Assembly (NCBI RefSeq): GCF_003369915.1
Contig: NW_022881625.1
Span: forward strand, 1,426,001 to 1,490,000
From: Drosophila miranda
Lineage: Eukaryota > Arthropoda > Insecta > Diptera > Drosophilidae
Length of the DNA stretch: 64,000 bases
Direction of reading: 5' to 3'
Shown: positions 9,419-20,510 of the stretch, in pieces
How positions within the stretch are numbered: the stretch's first letter is position 1
How the letters are laid out: each line of letters starts with the position of its first letter
Notes under the pieces: model-generated
Databases searched by the model: none
What the model saw: only the letters and a program-made list of their open reading frames with translations
Told to the model about the DNA's origin: nothing
Position numbers and translations under genes: made by a program

Positions 9419-12400
9419 CTACTCGAACGGCACAGGTCCGGCCGCCCAAGTGTAATGGATGTTTGTGTGTGTGTGCGTCGGCAATTGTGGCCCTAATGTA
9501 GAGCGAGTGGCACTGGTCCGGCCACCAGCTGTGGGCAATGGCGGACAACGACACACATAACTCGAACGGCACAGGTCCGGCCGCCCAAGTGTTTGTGTGT
9601 GTGTGTCTGAATGGCTGGCGGTAAGTATTTTGAGAGCCCTTTTTTTTCGTATGTGTGGCTGATGGATTTTTTCGTCATCATTTTCTTCATCCATTTCAGG
9701 ATCCGTCTCTGGAATGGCGGCTGGCGTTCGCCCTAACGTTTTTTGTGGTGGCTGTGATCGTGGTGGGGCAACCACTGTTGCTGCTGCCATTGTTGGTGGA
9801 TTTTCCGATGTTTCTGGAACTGCTGGAGTTGCCGTCACTGCCTGGGATTGGATGAGCGAGGTGAGTAGTGACATCATCACTTCCAGCCTCTTTTCCAATC
9901 GCGTCATCCTCTGCGTATTCTCCAACAGTGCCTGGCTGCAGGATCCCTCGAAAGATTGGCGTTTCGGCTGCATCTTCTGCCGGGAGCGGTTGTTGGCAAA
10001 CTGCTGCTGTCGCTGTTGTTGTTCGCGCTGCGGCTGCTGTTGCAGCTGCTGTAGCTGCTGCTGTTGTGCCTGAGAACGGCTCAATGGCTGCTCTGGACGT
10101 CGTCGCCCAGTGCGTGGGCCAGAGGCAGCAGGCGTCTGTTTTTTTGTATGTATTGGCTGCTGCTGCTTCTGCTTCTGCTGATGTTGTTGTTGTTGTCCTC
10201 TTCGTCGCCCAGGAGAGGAGACATTGAGTGGCGTCCATGCTGCCTGCTGCTGCTGCTGTCCGCGCCAGGGATTGGCTGGCGTTTGAGCTGGCTGTTGCTG
10301 CTGCTGCTGTCGGCGCCCTGGATGTGCTGGTGTTGTTTTTGCTGGTGGCTGCTGCTCTGGCAATGGCTGCAGAAGCGAGCTGCGCTTGCGACGCAACTCC
10401 TGCATGGCCACTCGGTGCGACAGAAGGCGGCCCCTTGCTGCCTTGAATGCCGGACATCCCTTGTAGGCGCTGATGTAGGCGCCCTGGCAATTGGCGTATT
10501 TAGGGGCGTCTGCCCTTGGCTTGGCACATGCCGTGGACGCGTGGGCACCCGCACACTTCATACAGACGAATGAACGCCTGCAGTAGGTGCGGGTGTGCCC
10601 AAAAGCCTGACATCTGTGGCACTGGGCTGGGTCCACTGGCTTGGCCTGCCTCTCAACGATCACCAACTGGTTGCCCAGCTGGGTTAATTGGAGGACATCG
10701 TGGTGGCTTTCATCCGGCTTGGGGTCTATCTCCAACTCGAACTGGTCGAGTGGCTGTCCATCGGATCTCGCTTTAATGGCTCTAATAAATTTAACTGAAT
10801 AGCCCAGTTCGGCCATCTGATTTGTTATTAGTTGGGTGCTTGTGGAGTGGTGGAGATCTCGCACGACGATCCGTAGCCCACGGTCACTCTTGTGCTAGTG
10901 TGTGTAGTGGCCAGTCATCGCCTCGCTGCCGCCGCCATCGCCCAGGATTGCCATGATGGCATCCCTGGTAGCCATGTCGCGGGCCTGGGATACGGACACC
11001 ATTGCGGCTGATGAGCTTGGTGTGATAGCTACTGTTGCCCACCCTCGGGTCATTCTGCAGCTTGTCCAGAATGGGCATAATGTCGTGGACAGCTGGCAGA
11101 ATGATGGGGGGGGGAAATAATTGTCGTTGGTTGGTGCTGTCGCTGCAGCATCCGAATTTGTCTGGCATTGGGCATACTCAGGGAGGGCAGCTGGAGCAGC
11201 CCAACGCCGCCGCCGCTGCTGCTGCTGTGGGTTCCTGTGCCGCAACTACTAGTTGCATTTGCAGGTGAGTGAGGTAGAGCTAGTGGAGCATTGGCAGTGG
11301 CAGTGGCAGTGGCAGGGGCAGGGGCAGGGCGGGGGCAGGGGCATTTTGTGTAATTGTCCGCTGATGTTGTTGCTGGTTTGATTGTTGGTGATGATGGGGA
11401 TGGTTTTGAATTTGGGGGATATGGGATTTGCTTGCCTGTTTGTTGGTACTTTCCCGGACTCGTGGTTTGGCCGATGCATGATTGGCATCCAAATTGTCGT
11501 CGTCATCATCGTCATCAAACTCAACAACCATAACATCACTGTCATCATCGTCATCATCATCATCCACCTCGGCGCGGACGCGCTTCAGTGGCGAACGGGC
11601 CGCTGCTGCAGCAGAGGTGGATGGGATATCATCGGTATTGGCTGTGTTTGTTGCCGTTGGCTGATGTTGTTGTTGTTGATGTTGATGTGTTTGCTGCTGC
11701 TGATGTTCCTCTGGCGGCGGTGGTGTGGTGGGGGGGGGGGGGGGGGTCCGCCTGTTAACATTGCTGTTAACAGGCATCGTCGTCTGGCTGCCGACGTAAC
11801 TGTAGTTGTCGTTTTTGTGTTTGATGTCGCTGTGCTGATGTATGTCATCATTGTATTTGTGGTTGTGGTTGTGGTATTGGCTGTGTGCATTGCATTTGGA
11901 ACCGAGTTCGAACTCGCTCCCGAACGGGCACTCGAACACGAATCTTTTGTTGGCTGCTGTTCGTGCAGAGGCTGCTCGAGTGCCCTCTCGTACTGTCGCT
12001 GGTACGAGGTTGTTACCCACTCTCTCTTTGCGCCTTCTCTCGCTCCTTGCTGTTTCCGGCTCTCTCCACACGATGCATCGGCATACGGTGCATCGATACG
12101 TGTCTGTGTTTGTTGGAGTGTGGGAAGCGGAATTATTGGCGCGCTTGGTACCGCTTGGCTTGGCTTGGCTTGACATTGCGGTGCTTTGGCTGACGCCGCT
12201 GCCGCTGCCGACGCCGCCAATGCCTCAAGCCGGCGACTACCGCTGCTGCTGCTGCTGATGGTCTGCTGCTGCTGCTGCTGCTGCTGGCGTTCCTGGGTAT
12301 GGACCGCCTCCACCCAGTCGCCGATCTGGAACTGCTCCTGGCTGGTGAGATTGGGAATGGCCGCCCAGCTGTTGGGGCAGGGCAGGTCAGGGTCGGGGAT

Positions 12401-12706
12401 GGGGCTTGTGGCCGGAGTGGCCGTGATGGTGGTGTCGGCATGGTGTGTGGTCCTCACATACCCGGTAATGGTGGCTGGAGCCGGTCCAGGAATTGGAGGA
12501 AGTGCCTCCAACCAGGTGGCGGAGTCGGTGGATTGGCGTCTCAGTATCGCTGCGTTTGCCACGGTGCCGGTCGCTGCGCTGTCGGCGCTGGCTTCACCGT
12601 CGGCGGCGCTGTCGGAGCTGGCAGTGGATTTGGGGCGATCCCTGGCTGTGACGCCGTGTGGTCCTCGTCGTCGTCGTCCTCTTCTGGCAGTGGATCCGCG
12701 TGGCAT
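9419..12706 (-). pseudogene. gag of Gag-only element A, frameshifted
   Basis: The only near-full-length uninterrupted-by-insertion gag here, about 1090 codons from ATG 12706. In order: basic N-terminus; SWAAIPNLTSQEQF block; poly-Gln; Q/H-rich section; RSPLKRVRAEV followed by an acidic Asp tract and VMVVEF (about 11480-11590); Q-rich linker; DKLQNDPRVGNSSYHTKL; jockey/HeT-A-type core GLRIVVRDLHHSTST; three zinc knuckles near 10450-10640 (CHRCQAFGHTRTYC, CMKCAGAHASTAC, then YANCQGAY, where Cys and His have been lost); Gln-rich tail. Lesions: a homopolymer expanded to 17 G near 11740, an extra base near 10985, and a C-terminal deletion that makes the frame run into the 3' repeats. Gag should coat the transcript and, in HeT-A, target telomeres. 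Confidence 0.85.
9621..9699 (+). other. antisense intron in element A
   Basis: On the strand opposite gag: GTAAGT at 9621 and a pyrimidine-rich end with CCATTTCAG at 9691-9699 (79 bp). The next antisense exon, 9700-9860, ends in a GTGAGT donor and is followed by an acceptor at 9928 (TTCTCCAACAG), a 68-bp intron. The same pair recurs in the copy near 15018-15320. Confidence 0.5.
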
Positions 12707-12935
12707 AGCTGCGCTGGATTGGCTTTGGTTGGATTTGGTAATAAATTTTTCGACCGACGCGAGTGGAGTTTTTGTCAAGCCAAATTATTCACACAGTTTT
12801 TTATTGGATTTTTTTCAATATATACCCGCTTTGGGTTGAGGGCTCTCAGTGCTCCAACAGGGGAGGGGCTGAGAGGCTGGGGTGTGAGCCGCCAGCAACC
12901 AAGCGCGTTGCTTTATTAATATTTTTTTGGGCAGT
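12707..12935 (-). repeat. head-to-tail junction: tail of element B to head of element A
   Basis: Minus-strand tail of element B with a short A-run (about 12924-12930), then TATTAATAAAGC and the standard head with a TATA-like GGGTATATATTG, ending at the gag ATG of element A. This and the 7465-7690 junction bound element A as one unit of about 5.2 kb. Confidence 0.8.
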
Positions 12936-14815
12936 ATATGTCTTAATTTAATTTATGTACATTTTTGTGTTTGTTTTACAATTAAACTTTAAACGACACT
13001 TCAAACACACACTAGTACATTTGATGGCACAATAAACTTTACAAACATATAATACTGCAGCAACGAAACACTTGTAACCACGAAATAGGCCCGCAGCCAG
13101 CAGGGGGGGGAAAGGGAAAATGGAAAAAGAGAGACACAAAATATTCGGCTTTTTGACGGAGGGACTAAACTAAACCTCGAACACGTCTCGACTCCACAAC
13201 GTTTACGACACGACTTTTCCTTTGGACAGAGACCCAGACTCGAGACCAATCCACGATCGGGGCAAAAGGCTCCAAAAGTACGAATTGTCAAGAGGGGGGA
13301 GGGGGGACTCGTCAAGTGTGTGTAATAGTGTGTCAAGTGTGTGTGTGTGTGTGTATGTGGTGTGAGTCAAGAAAGTAAAGTGGGGCCACGCTCAAAAGTA
13401 TGCTGTCTCTTCCCTTTGTAATTCCCCCTAACTTATAAATTTGATTTGCAATCCCCTGTGAGTTCGTCAACTTGATGTTTGGTTGGCTGTAATGCGGTGT
13501 GTGGTCTTCAGTCCCCTCTACTACCCTTGCCGCCTGCTGAGGGCAGACGACTAGGAATGTATCATGTACATGTGGGCGGGCAGTTTATAGGGGGCGTAAT
13601 TGTTTTATGCGAAGACTAGCATTTTTGGCTCAATTTAGGCCGTAGTGGTGGTGGTGTGGCGGCAACTGATGCTGATTTGAAAGTCGATTTGAAACCGATA
13701 ATCAATTGTCAGCACCGTTGCCGCCGAAGATTTTTATCACAGATTGTAATAATTTTGTAGTGGGGTGTCGGAGAACCGCACTAATTACGAAAATAACAAT
13801 GAGGGGGGGGGGGGGGGAAGAAGGGGTTAAAAAAATGAGATCGAAAATTCAGAAAATGCAGTGTTGCAACACGTAGTCAATTGAGGAATAGATAAAGAGA
13901 AAAGGTTAACAATGCAGGTGCTTTGCGTGGAAAATATAAAAAAAAGAGACAAGCACTTGCAGAAATAACAATACAGATAAGTAGTAGACTGGAGTGAAGA
14001 CGACGGAAAAACAGGTAAAACACGTAATAAAAGAGATACTACACTGGAACAAAGACGAGACAAAACAGGTACAATAAATCAATTCGTTTACAATATTACA
14101 ATAAACATAACAATTTAAAATAATGTCTATATCTTTTTTTTCTATAATTACAGGGAAGACAAGAAACAGCGGAGCATCGGCCGGCATAGCAAAACACAAT
14201 GCTTGTAAAGACATTGCGTTGCATACCGGCCGACCCCGTCGTCCCCCTGGTCGTCGAAATTGGCGTCATCCGAAGTCGTCAGAAGTAGGTGCAATTAGCA
14301 CCTCGTCGTCGTCGTTGTGGCTGTGGCTGCCCTCTTGGAGAACCAGTGGCACTGGTCCGGCCACCAGCTGGGAGCCAGGAGTAGACGGCACACATATTAC
14401 TGTGGCGACACGGGTCCGGCCACCAAAGTGAAATGGATGTGAGTGTGTGTGTGCGTCGGCAATTGTGGCCCTAATGTAGAGCGAGTGGCACTGGTCCGGC
14501 CACCAGCTGGGGGCCAGGGGTAGATGGCACACATTTTACTGTGGCGACACGGGTCCGGCCGCCAAAGTGAAATGGATGTGAGTGTGTGTGTGCGTCGGCA
14601 ATTGTGGCCCTAATGTAGAGCGAGTGGCACTGGTCCGGCCACCAGCTGGGAGCCAGGAGGAGATGGCACACATTTTACTGTGGCGACACGGGTCCGGCCG
14701 CCAAAGTGAAATGGATGTGAGTAGGTGTGTGTGCGTCGGCAATTGTGGCCCTAATGTAGAGCGAGTGGCACTGGTCCGGCCACCAGCTGGGAGCCAGGAG
14801 TAGATGGCACACATT
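12936..14815 (-). mobile_element. 3' region of Gag-only element B
   Basis: Same order of blocks as in element A and nearly identical, but with five copies of the 139-bp CA-bearing repeat (14330-14900) instead of three and a C-tract of about 16 (13803-13817, as G on plus). The difference in copy number between neighbouring units points to slippage or unequal exchange within the array. Confidence 0.8.
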
Positions 14816-15511
14816 TTACTGTGGCGACACGGGTCCGGCCGCCAAAGTGTAATGGATGTTTGTGTGTGTGTGCGTCGGCAATTGTGGCCCTAATGTAGAG
14901 CGAGTGGCACTGGTCCGGCCACCAGCTGTGGGCAATGGCGGACAACGACACACATAACTCGAACGGCACAGGTCCGGCCGCCCAAGTGTTTGTGTGTGTG
15001 TGTCTGAATGGCTGGCGGTAAGTATTTTGAGAGCCCTTTTTTTTCGTATGTGTGGCTGATGGATTTTTTCGTCATCATTTTCTTCATCCATTTCAGGATC
15101 CGTCTCTGGAATGGCGGCTGGCGTTCGCCCTAACGTTTTTTGTGGTGGCTGTGATCGTGGTGGGGCAACCACTGTTGCTGCTGCCATTGTTGGTGGATTT
15201 TCCGATGTTTCTGGAACTGCTGGAGTTGCCGTCACTGCCTGGGATTGGATGAGCGAGGTGAGTAGTGACATCATCACTTCCAGCCTCTTTTCCAATCGCG
15301 TCATCCTCTGCGTATTCTCCAACAGTGCCTGGCTGCAGGATCCCTCGAAAGATTGGCGTTTCGGCTGCATCTTCTGCCGGGAGCGGTTGTTGGCAAACTG
15401 CTGCTGCTGCTGCTGTCGCTGTTGTTGTTCGCGCTGCGGCTGCTGTTGCAGCTGCTGTAGCTGCTGCTGTTGTGGTGCCTGGGAACGGCTCAATGGCTGC
15501 TCTGGACGTCT
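14816..15511 (-). pseudogene. gag C-terminal fragment of element B
   Basis: Codes for the Gln-rich C-terminal region (SFEGSCSQALLENTQRMTRL, a short helical stretch, then PEMDEENDDEK) in the same truncated form as element A, running on into the 3' repeats. The 5' limit, about 15511, is an abrupt breakpoint; everything N-terminal, including the zinc knuckles, is absent. Confidence 0.8.
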
Positions 15512-15668
15512 GAAACTAATGGTCTGGCAGCCCTTATGTGTCAATCACAGGATTAACGTACATAAATCAGCAAGTGGTCACAAACAGATAAGTATTGACA
15601 ATATTTGAACAATTATTTACATTTTAATCTAATTTAATTATATATTATTTCTATTTGCAGGTACTGGA
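15512..15668. other. AT-rich segment of unknown origin between gag fragment and ORF2
   Basis: About 150 bp not found elsewhere in the window. On the plus strand it ends in a strong splice acceptor (TATTTCTATTTGCAG at 15646-15660) facing the sequence antisense to ORF2. Confidence 0.35.
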
Positions 15669-18600
15669 TCATCGTCGTCGTCTGGAGCAGTGTGTTTGGC
15701 ACGGTGCGCAACCGTACGGCGCTGGATGAGCGCGTGTGTAAGGTGCGGCAGGAGACGTGGACAATGCACAGCGCCGTGCAGAGTGGATGGAGCGATCGCC
15801 GTGGTCCTCCAGGTGGCCCGGGATTCGGCCAAATTTGTGTGCCGATGGTTGCCAGCAGCCATGAAGTGCAGGAAAACCACCCCTGCGTGGATTCGGATGC
15901 GCCATGTGTGCAGCGCAAGCGTGTCCAAATTTGCATTCATTGCCAACCAGCAGCCGTGATGACTCTCGTCCGCGGAGCCCTTCTGGAGGCCGGATGCCGT
16001 GGTGACGCCCATGAGGAAGGATCAGAGGAGCAACTAGGGGTGTCGCCCGGTGTCGCAAGCGTGTTTGTACACGCTTCAGGTGAATTTTGTGCCGTTTTAA
16101 ATTGCTCTGTGGAGGGGATAATTTTGCAAATTTTAATGTCATTTTTACATTTACCAGGTACAACGACAATGTCCACCACAGGAATATTGGACTTGCTGCG
16201 GACGGATTGCGGCGTCCCAATAATCGGCGCCTTGCTGCACCAAAGTGCGGAGTGACTGTGGCGGTGTGTGCAATGTGCCGGCCGGCATCATCGTCGTTGT
16301 TGTGGTCGTCGTCATCTGAGATGGATTGGACATCGGTGATGATTTGGACGTCGTCGTCGGCGTCATCGGTAATGATTTGGACGTCGTCGTCGTCGTCGTC
16401 GTCGACCACCCGTTCAAGGCGCCGTCGTACTTGCTCCAGTCCGTGGTCCAGAAGTGCCTCTTGCGGATTGCGTCGATGGCTGTCGTCCAGGGTGCGTGAG
16501 CTGCTGCTTGCAGCCCGTGTCTGGCAACGATAATGTGACGTCTGCAGGTTGCTGCTCGCCAGAATTTGCTGTGTCTGCTGCTGGGTCCGCTGCTGTGTCT
16601 GCTGCTGGGTCCGCTGCTGCGTCTGCTGCTGCATCTGTTGCTGAGTCTGCTGCTGCGTCTGTTGCTGAGTCTGCTGCTGGGTATGCTGCTGCGTCACTGG
16701 ATCGGGATCCCGCTCGTAATCTGGCAGGATTATCCTTTGGACAGATAGTGGCTGGCCAAAGATAAGAGCCACTATTCTTTCTCGGGGAGTTTGGCCGCTG
16801 AGGTATCGTTTCCTGAAGCAATTTATCATCGAACCGTTGAACCTTTCGGGGTTCGGATTGATGATATTTTGTTGTTGGATTCTTCTTAATTGCCTGGCGT
16901 CTGATGCCCCCTGTCTCTTTCTTTTCAGCTCCTCCTCTTCGAGACGGAACAGCGCTGGAAGCGATTCCTCGGAGATGGCCGGATCTGGATGTTGTTGTTG
17001 ATGGCTGCTCCGATCCTGATTTTGAGGCTGCAGCGGGCGGAAGTGTTGGAGCAGCTGTTGCAGATATCGTGGCCTCTGCAATCGCTGTGGCTCATACGGC
17101 TGCAGTAATAGTTTCCGAGCCTCCGGATTGACATGGCAAGCCAAGGAGTTGGCGAAGCGCCCACTTGCCGCATGGAACACTTCGTCAATTGTGTCTAGAT
17201 TGTGAGTCTGCCTTATGGCATCGTTCCTGGTGAACCTTGTCGCCTTCATTGCCCGTCTAATGATTTTATTTTGTAGGCTTTGCACCCTTCGCAGCTGGGA
17301 ATCGGATGTAAGTGCGCCCCAAACCGGAAGACCATATTGCCAAATGGGCATGATGAGCTGCTTGATGACGATAGCATTGATTTCGTTAGGCAGCCGGCTT
17401 TTTGGGCCAGCAAGCCACTCCAGTTTGGCCGCTCTTGATCGGAGTTTTGTGCAGAGCGTCATGATGTGTGAGCTTAGGGTGAGTTTTTTGTCCAATTTTA
17501 TGCCCAGATATGTGTGTGATTTGTCAAGTGGCACAGCCTGTCCATTTATAGTCGGCGTTTGCCTTAAGTCCGTTGATCTAATTGTCCTCAGTGTGAATAT
17601 TACATGTCCGGTTTTTTTTGCATTTATGTTAATGCACCACTTCTTGGCCCATATAGAGAAGTGTTGTAGGTACCGCTGGTTATTTTTGACTGCCACATTT
17701 GGGATTGCAGATGCGCTCATTATCACCGTGTCGTCGGCATACGTGGACAGCAGCATTGATTCCCGTTCTGGATGGAAGCCAGTGCTGTCAGGGATGAGGT
17801 GAGGCATGGGCATGTCCGAGGCATAGATCGTGTATAGTATTGGCCCAAGTACACTACCCTGCGGGACTCCAGCTGATATTTTTCCGATTCTTGACAGATC
17901 ATCGTCTCCGCAGCTCACGCAAAAAGTGCGTTCAGCCAGGTAGCTCTCCAGAATGCAGTACAAATTTAAAGGCAGCAGCTTCTTCAACTTGTACAGCAGC
18001 CCTTCATGCCATACTCGGTCAAAAGCTTCGGATATGTCCAGAAAAATTGCCGAGCAAACTTGTTTTTTCTCATACGCCTTGAGGATATATTGTGTGACTC
18101 GAGCCAGCTGCTGCTCAGTGCCATGCTCCCGCCGAAATCCAAATTGGTAATTGGGTACGGCCTTGGCAAAATTCTCCACCTCAAACAATCTCGCCATCAG
18201 CAATTTTTCAAAGATCTTTGAAAGGCCAGATAATAGACTGATTGGCCGGTAGGAACACATGTCGGCTGTGTTTTTGCCCGGCTTTAAAATCATTTTAATC
18301 TGGGCATGTTTCCACTGACTTGGAAAGTGGCCCAGTCTGAAAATGGAGTTATAAATTAATATTAAATATAATAGCGCTTTTTTTGGCAAATTTTTAATCA
18401 GTTTGTTATTGATTTTGTCGCCCCCAGGTGATTTGGACAGCTCCAATGCATCAACAATCTGCATCAGCTCAGGCAGTGTGACTGGTCTGAAGGGAATCCT
18501 GATTTCCTGGTCTGGTTGTAGCTGCTTCTGCCGTTTTGACTGCTCACGCTCTCTGTTGATTGCGGTCCGCTCTTCATCTGAGTTGGATAGTATCGGGCTG

Positions 18601-19289
18601 AATCTCTCCTCCAGGTGAGTAGCAAAGGCATCGGCTGTCTCGGCTGTTGACTTTGTCCACGAGACACTTGCCTTGCCTCCAGTCATAGTTGGCAGCCTCA
18701 GTGGCCAGTTTGGCTGCGGCTGTCTTTTGATTGTGCTGGTCAGTTTCCAAAGTTTCTGCATTTGATAGCGGTCTTTGTTGTCAATCCCTGTGAGCAGTTT
18801 GTTGATATTTTTGTTTTTCAGGATTGTGAGCCCCTTATTAAGACGATTTTGCGCCGCCCTGTAGTTTCGTCTGGCTTCGATGGTGCGAGTCGCCAGCCAG
18901 ATCCTCTTGCACTGCTGTTTGTTGGAAAGCAGCTTGCTAGTAGCCACGTCCAGCTTAAGGTGATGGTGCCGGTGATGTTGCTGTGACCGCTGCTGATGTT
19001 GATGCTGTCGCTGCTGTGGCCATCTTCGATGTGAGTTTGGATGCTGCTGTTGATTTTGTGTTGTTGCTGCTGCTGCTGCTACCCGTATATTGTCCAAAAA
19101 CAGGTCAACGACGTCATCAATGTCCTGCGCTATTCTAATCTCGGTGTTGAGATTGATCAACCGTTCCAGCGACTTTTGAAACAGGCTGATATTGGCACGT
19201 GCTGGGAGCAGATGTTTCCTGGCTGTGGGCGTAGGATGTCTACGTCCACCGCTGCCGATCGTCAACTCCACCCTGAGTATTGGCCTCAT
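15669..19289 (-). CDS. jockey-clade reverse transcriptase ORF2, open but without endonuclease
   Basis: An uninterrupted 1206-codon frame from ATG 19289. Residues 1-270 are the linker normally between endonuclease and reverse transcriptase, with Gln/His-rich stretches. Reverse transcriptase spans roughly 270-600: LKPGKNTADMCSYRPISLLS, NYQFGFRREHGTEQQLA, the catalytic aspartate in AIFLDISEAFDRVWHEGL, AGVPQGSVLGPILYTIYA and YADD at residues 517-520, then YLGIKLDKKL. A poly-Gln repeat and an Asp-rich tract form the C-terminal part. The sequence resembles pol of the Drosophila telomeric elements TART/TAHRE. The apurinic-type endonuclease is missing because the 5' side is cut at the inverted junction near 19310; an in-frame stop lies just upstream. 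The last ~160 residues cross an antisense intron signature at 16080-16157 and may not be native. RT activity is possible; self-targeted nicking is not. Confidence 0.85.
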   Translation of the reverse strand: MRPILRVELTIGSGGRRHPTPTARKHLLPARANISLFQKSLERLINLNTEIRIAQDIDDVVDLFLDNIRVAAAAATTQNQQQHPNSHRRWPQQRQHQHQQRSQQHHRHHHLKLDVATSKLLSNKQQCKRIWLATRTIEARRNYRAAQNRLNKGLTILKNKNINKLLTGIDNKDRYQMQKLWKLTSTIKRQPQPNWPLRLPTMTGGKASVSWTKSTAETADAFATHLEERFSPILSNSDEERTAINREREQSKRQKQLQPDQEIRIPFRPVTLPELMQIVDALELSKSPGGDKINNKLIKNLPKKALLYLILIYNSIFRLGHFPSQWKHAQIKMILKPGKNTADMCSYRPISLLSGLSKIFEKLLMARLFEVENFAKAVPNYQFGFRREHGTEQQLARVTQYILKAYEKKQVCSAIFLDISEAFDRVWHEGLLYKLKKLLPLNLYCILESYLAERTFCVSCGDDDLSRIGKISAGVPQGSVLGPILYTIYASDMPMPHLIPDSTGFHPERESMLLSTYADDTVIMSASAIPNVAVKNNQRYLQHFSIWAKKWCININAKKTGHVIFTLRTIRSTDLRQTPTINGQAVPLDKSHTYLGIKLDKKLTLSSHIMTLCTKLRSRAAKLEWLAGPKSRLPNEINAIVIKQLIMPIWQYGLPVWGALTSDSQLRRVQSLQNKIIRRAMKATRFTRNDAIRQTHNLDTIDEVFHAASGRFANSLACHVNPEARKLLLQPYEPQRLQRPRYLQQLLQHFRPLQPQNQDRSSHQQQHPDPAISEESLPALFRLEEEELKRKRQGASDARQLRRIQQQNIINPNPERFNGSMINCFRKRYLSGQTPRERIVALIFGQPLSVQRIILPDYERDPDPVTQQHTQQQTQQQTQQQTQQQMQQQTQQRTQQQTQQRTQQQTQQILASSNLQTSHYRCQTRAASSSSRTLDDSHRRNPQEALLDHGLEQVRRRLERVVDDDDDDDVQIITDDADDDVQIITDVQSISDDDDHNNDDDAGRHIAHTATVTPHFGAARRRLLGRRNPSAASPIFLWWTLSLYLVNVKMTLKFAKLSPPQSNLKRHKIHLKRVQTRLRHRATPLVAPLILPHGRHHGIRPPEGLRGRESSRLLVGNECKFGHACAAHMAHPNPRRGGFPALHGCWQPSAHKFGRIPGHLEDHGDRSIHSARRCALSTSPAAPYTRAHPAPYGCAPCQTHCSRRRR
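16080..16157 (+). other. antisense intron signature within the ORF2 3' part
   Basis: CTTCAG|GTGAATTTTG at 16080 and TTTACATTTACCAG ending at 16157, 78 bp, T-rich. With the acceptor at 15660 it outlines an antisense exon of about 420 bp. Position 1 of the window begins just inside the matching downstream exon of the duplicate copy. Confidence 0.4.
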
Positions 19290-19309
19290 CTGGCCGGCGA
19301 TCTCTCATC

Positions 19310-19590
19310 TGGCTGCGGGCCTAGTCGAGGTTACAAGTGTTTCGTTGCTGCAGATTATATGTTTGTAAATTAATGTGCCATCAAATGTACTAGTGTGTGT
19401 TTGAGTGTCGTTTAAAGTTGAATTGTAAAAAAAAACACAAAAATGTAAATAAATTAAATTAAGACATATACTGCCCACAAATATTAATAAAGCAACGCGC
19501 TTGGTTGCTGGCGGCTCACACCCCAGCCTCTCAGCCCCTCCCCTGTGGAGCACTGAGAGCCCTCAACCCAAAGAGGCTCGTTGCTCGTTG
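19310..19590 (+). repeat. gag-element tail-head fragment (second copy of the 3135-3390 junction)
   Basis: Plus-strand element tail, ACATATACTGCC without a long A-run, then AATATTAATAAAGC and the head up to CCTCAACCCAAAG. It breaks into the host gene leader exactly as at 3385, showing that ORF2, junction and host gene were duplicated as one block. Confidence 0.75.
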
Positions 19591-19651
19591 CTCGTTTGAG
19601 AAGTCGAAAGGTTTACCCAGGAGACGGAAAAGCCGGAAAAAAATACGAGAA

Positions 19652-20355
19652 ATGCCTGCAAAGAAAAAACTTGAAGGCAAAGCTAAAGGTAAAGGAAGTA
19701 CTCGGTTCTGCGGCCATCGGACAGTCGTAACTCATTTCTCATTTCGTCTCATTTCAGCCGGGAGTATACTGGGGGATACAGGATCTGTGGCAACCGCGAC
19801 TATGGTTCGGCGCCAAATGCCGCCGCGCGCCTGCAAGAGCAAGAGCCAGAGCGCCGCCAGGCCCAGTCTTAGTCCCAGCCGCCTGGCCAAGAAGCCCAGC
19901 CTGACGCCGACCACCGGTTCTCAGGCGCCATCGCAGACCATCGCAAAGTCGAGGCCCACCGGTCTCGAGACGATTTTTGAACGGCCCGGCAATGAGGACG
20001 ACGGGCCCACAAGCAGCCATGCCGTGGCATTCGGCGAGTGCCAGCGCCGCGTCCTCGCCCTGGGTACGGGCGAAAAAAAAGAACCCTGTCGCAGAAGAGC
20101 TGCCTGAAGGTGCGCAACACCTTGGGCGAACGCAGCACCCGGCACATGATGACACTGCGGGCGTCCCGCACTACTTTGGACAGCGTAATGCTCGGGGGCT
20201 CGGACGATGAAGGCGAGTCGGTCGGAGTCGCTCCCGCAGTCGCTCCCGTAGCTGCTCCCGAAGTCGTTCCCGCTGGAGGAAATGCCGGTACAAATCAGCC
20301 GGCACCATTCGTGCTGCGCACCAGCAGGAGGCTCAAGAGTCTGCCTCCGTTTTAG
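19652..20355 (+). pseudogene. basic nuclear-type protein gene, copy 2 (frameshifted)
   Basis: A close duplicate of 3460-4164 with start MPAKKKLEGKAK and the same 69-bp putative intron. An A-run at about 20071-20079 is one base shorter than in copy 1, which shifts the frame after LGTGEKK and gives an early stop. The conserved C-terminal half remains readable in another frame to 20355. Unlike copy 1, the Mdr65-like chimera is deleted next to it, and S-repeat DNA starts at about 20510. Confidence 0.7.
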
Positions 20356-20510
20356 ATTGTTGCACCTTCCACCCTCCAAATGAAAGAAAAAGAATAAAGA
20401 AAAGAAAAGCAAAGAAAAGAAAAACCCTCTACAGAATGTCTCTTTTGCTCTCATTGTAAATTGAAGCGCCTCTTTCGGCGGAACCTACCCCAAGAGCGGA
20501 AAGCGGATAC

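Noticed and set aside
10081..10864. Several long overlapping frames rich in Gln/Ala/Thr or Leu/Cys across the gag C-terminus on both strands
   Set aside because: They are alternate-frame readings of CAG/GCA repeats; only the frame with the zinc knuckles and Gln-rich tail agrees between copies.
15669..16160. Native C-terminus of ORF2
   Set aside because: The frame is open but crosses an antisense intron signature and has no recognisable domain, so its membership in the protein is doubtful.
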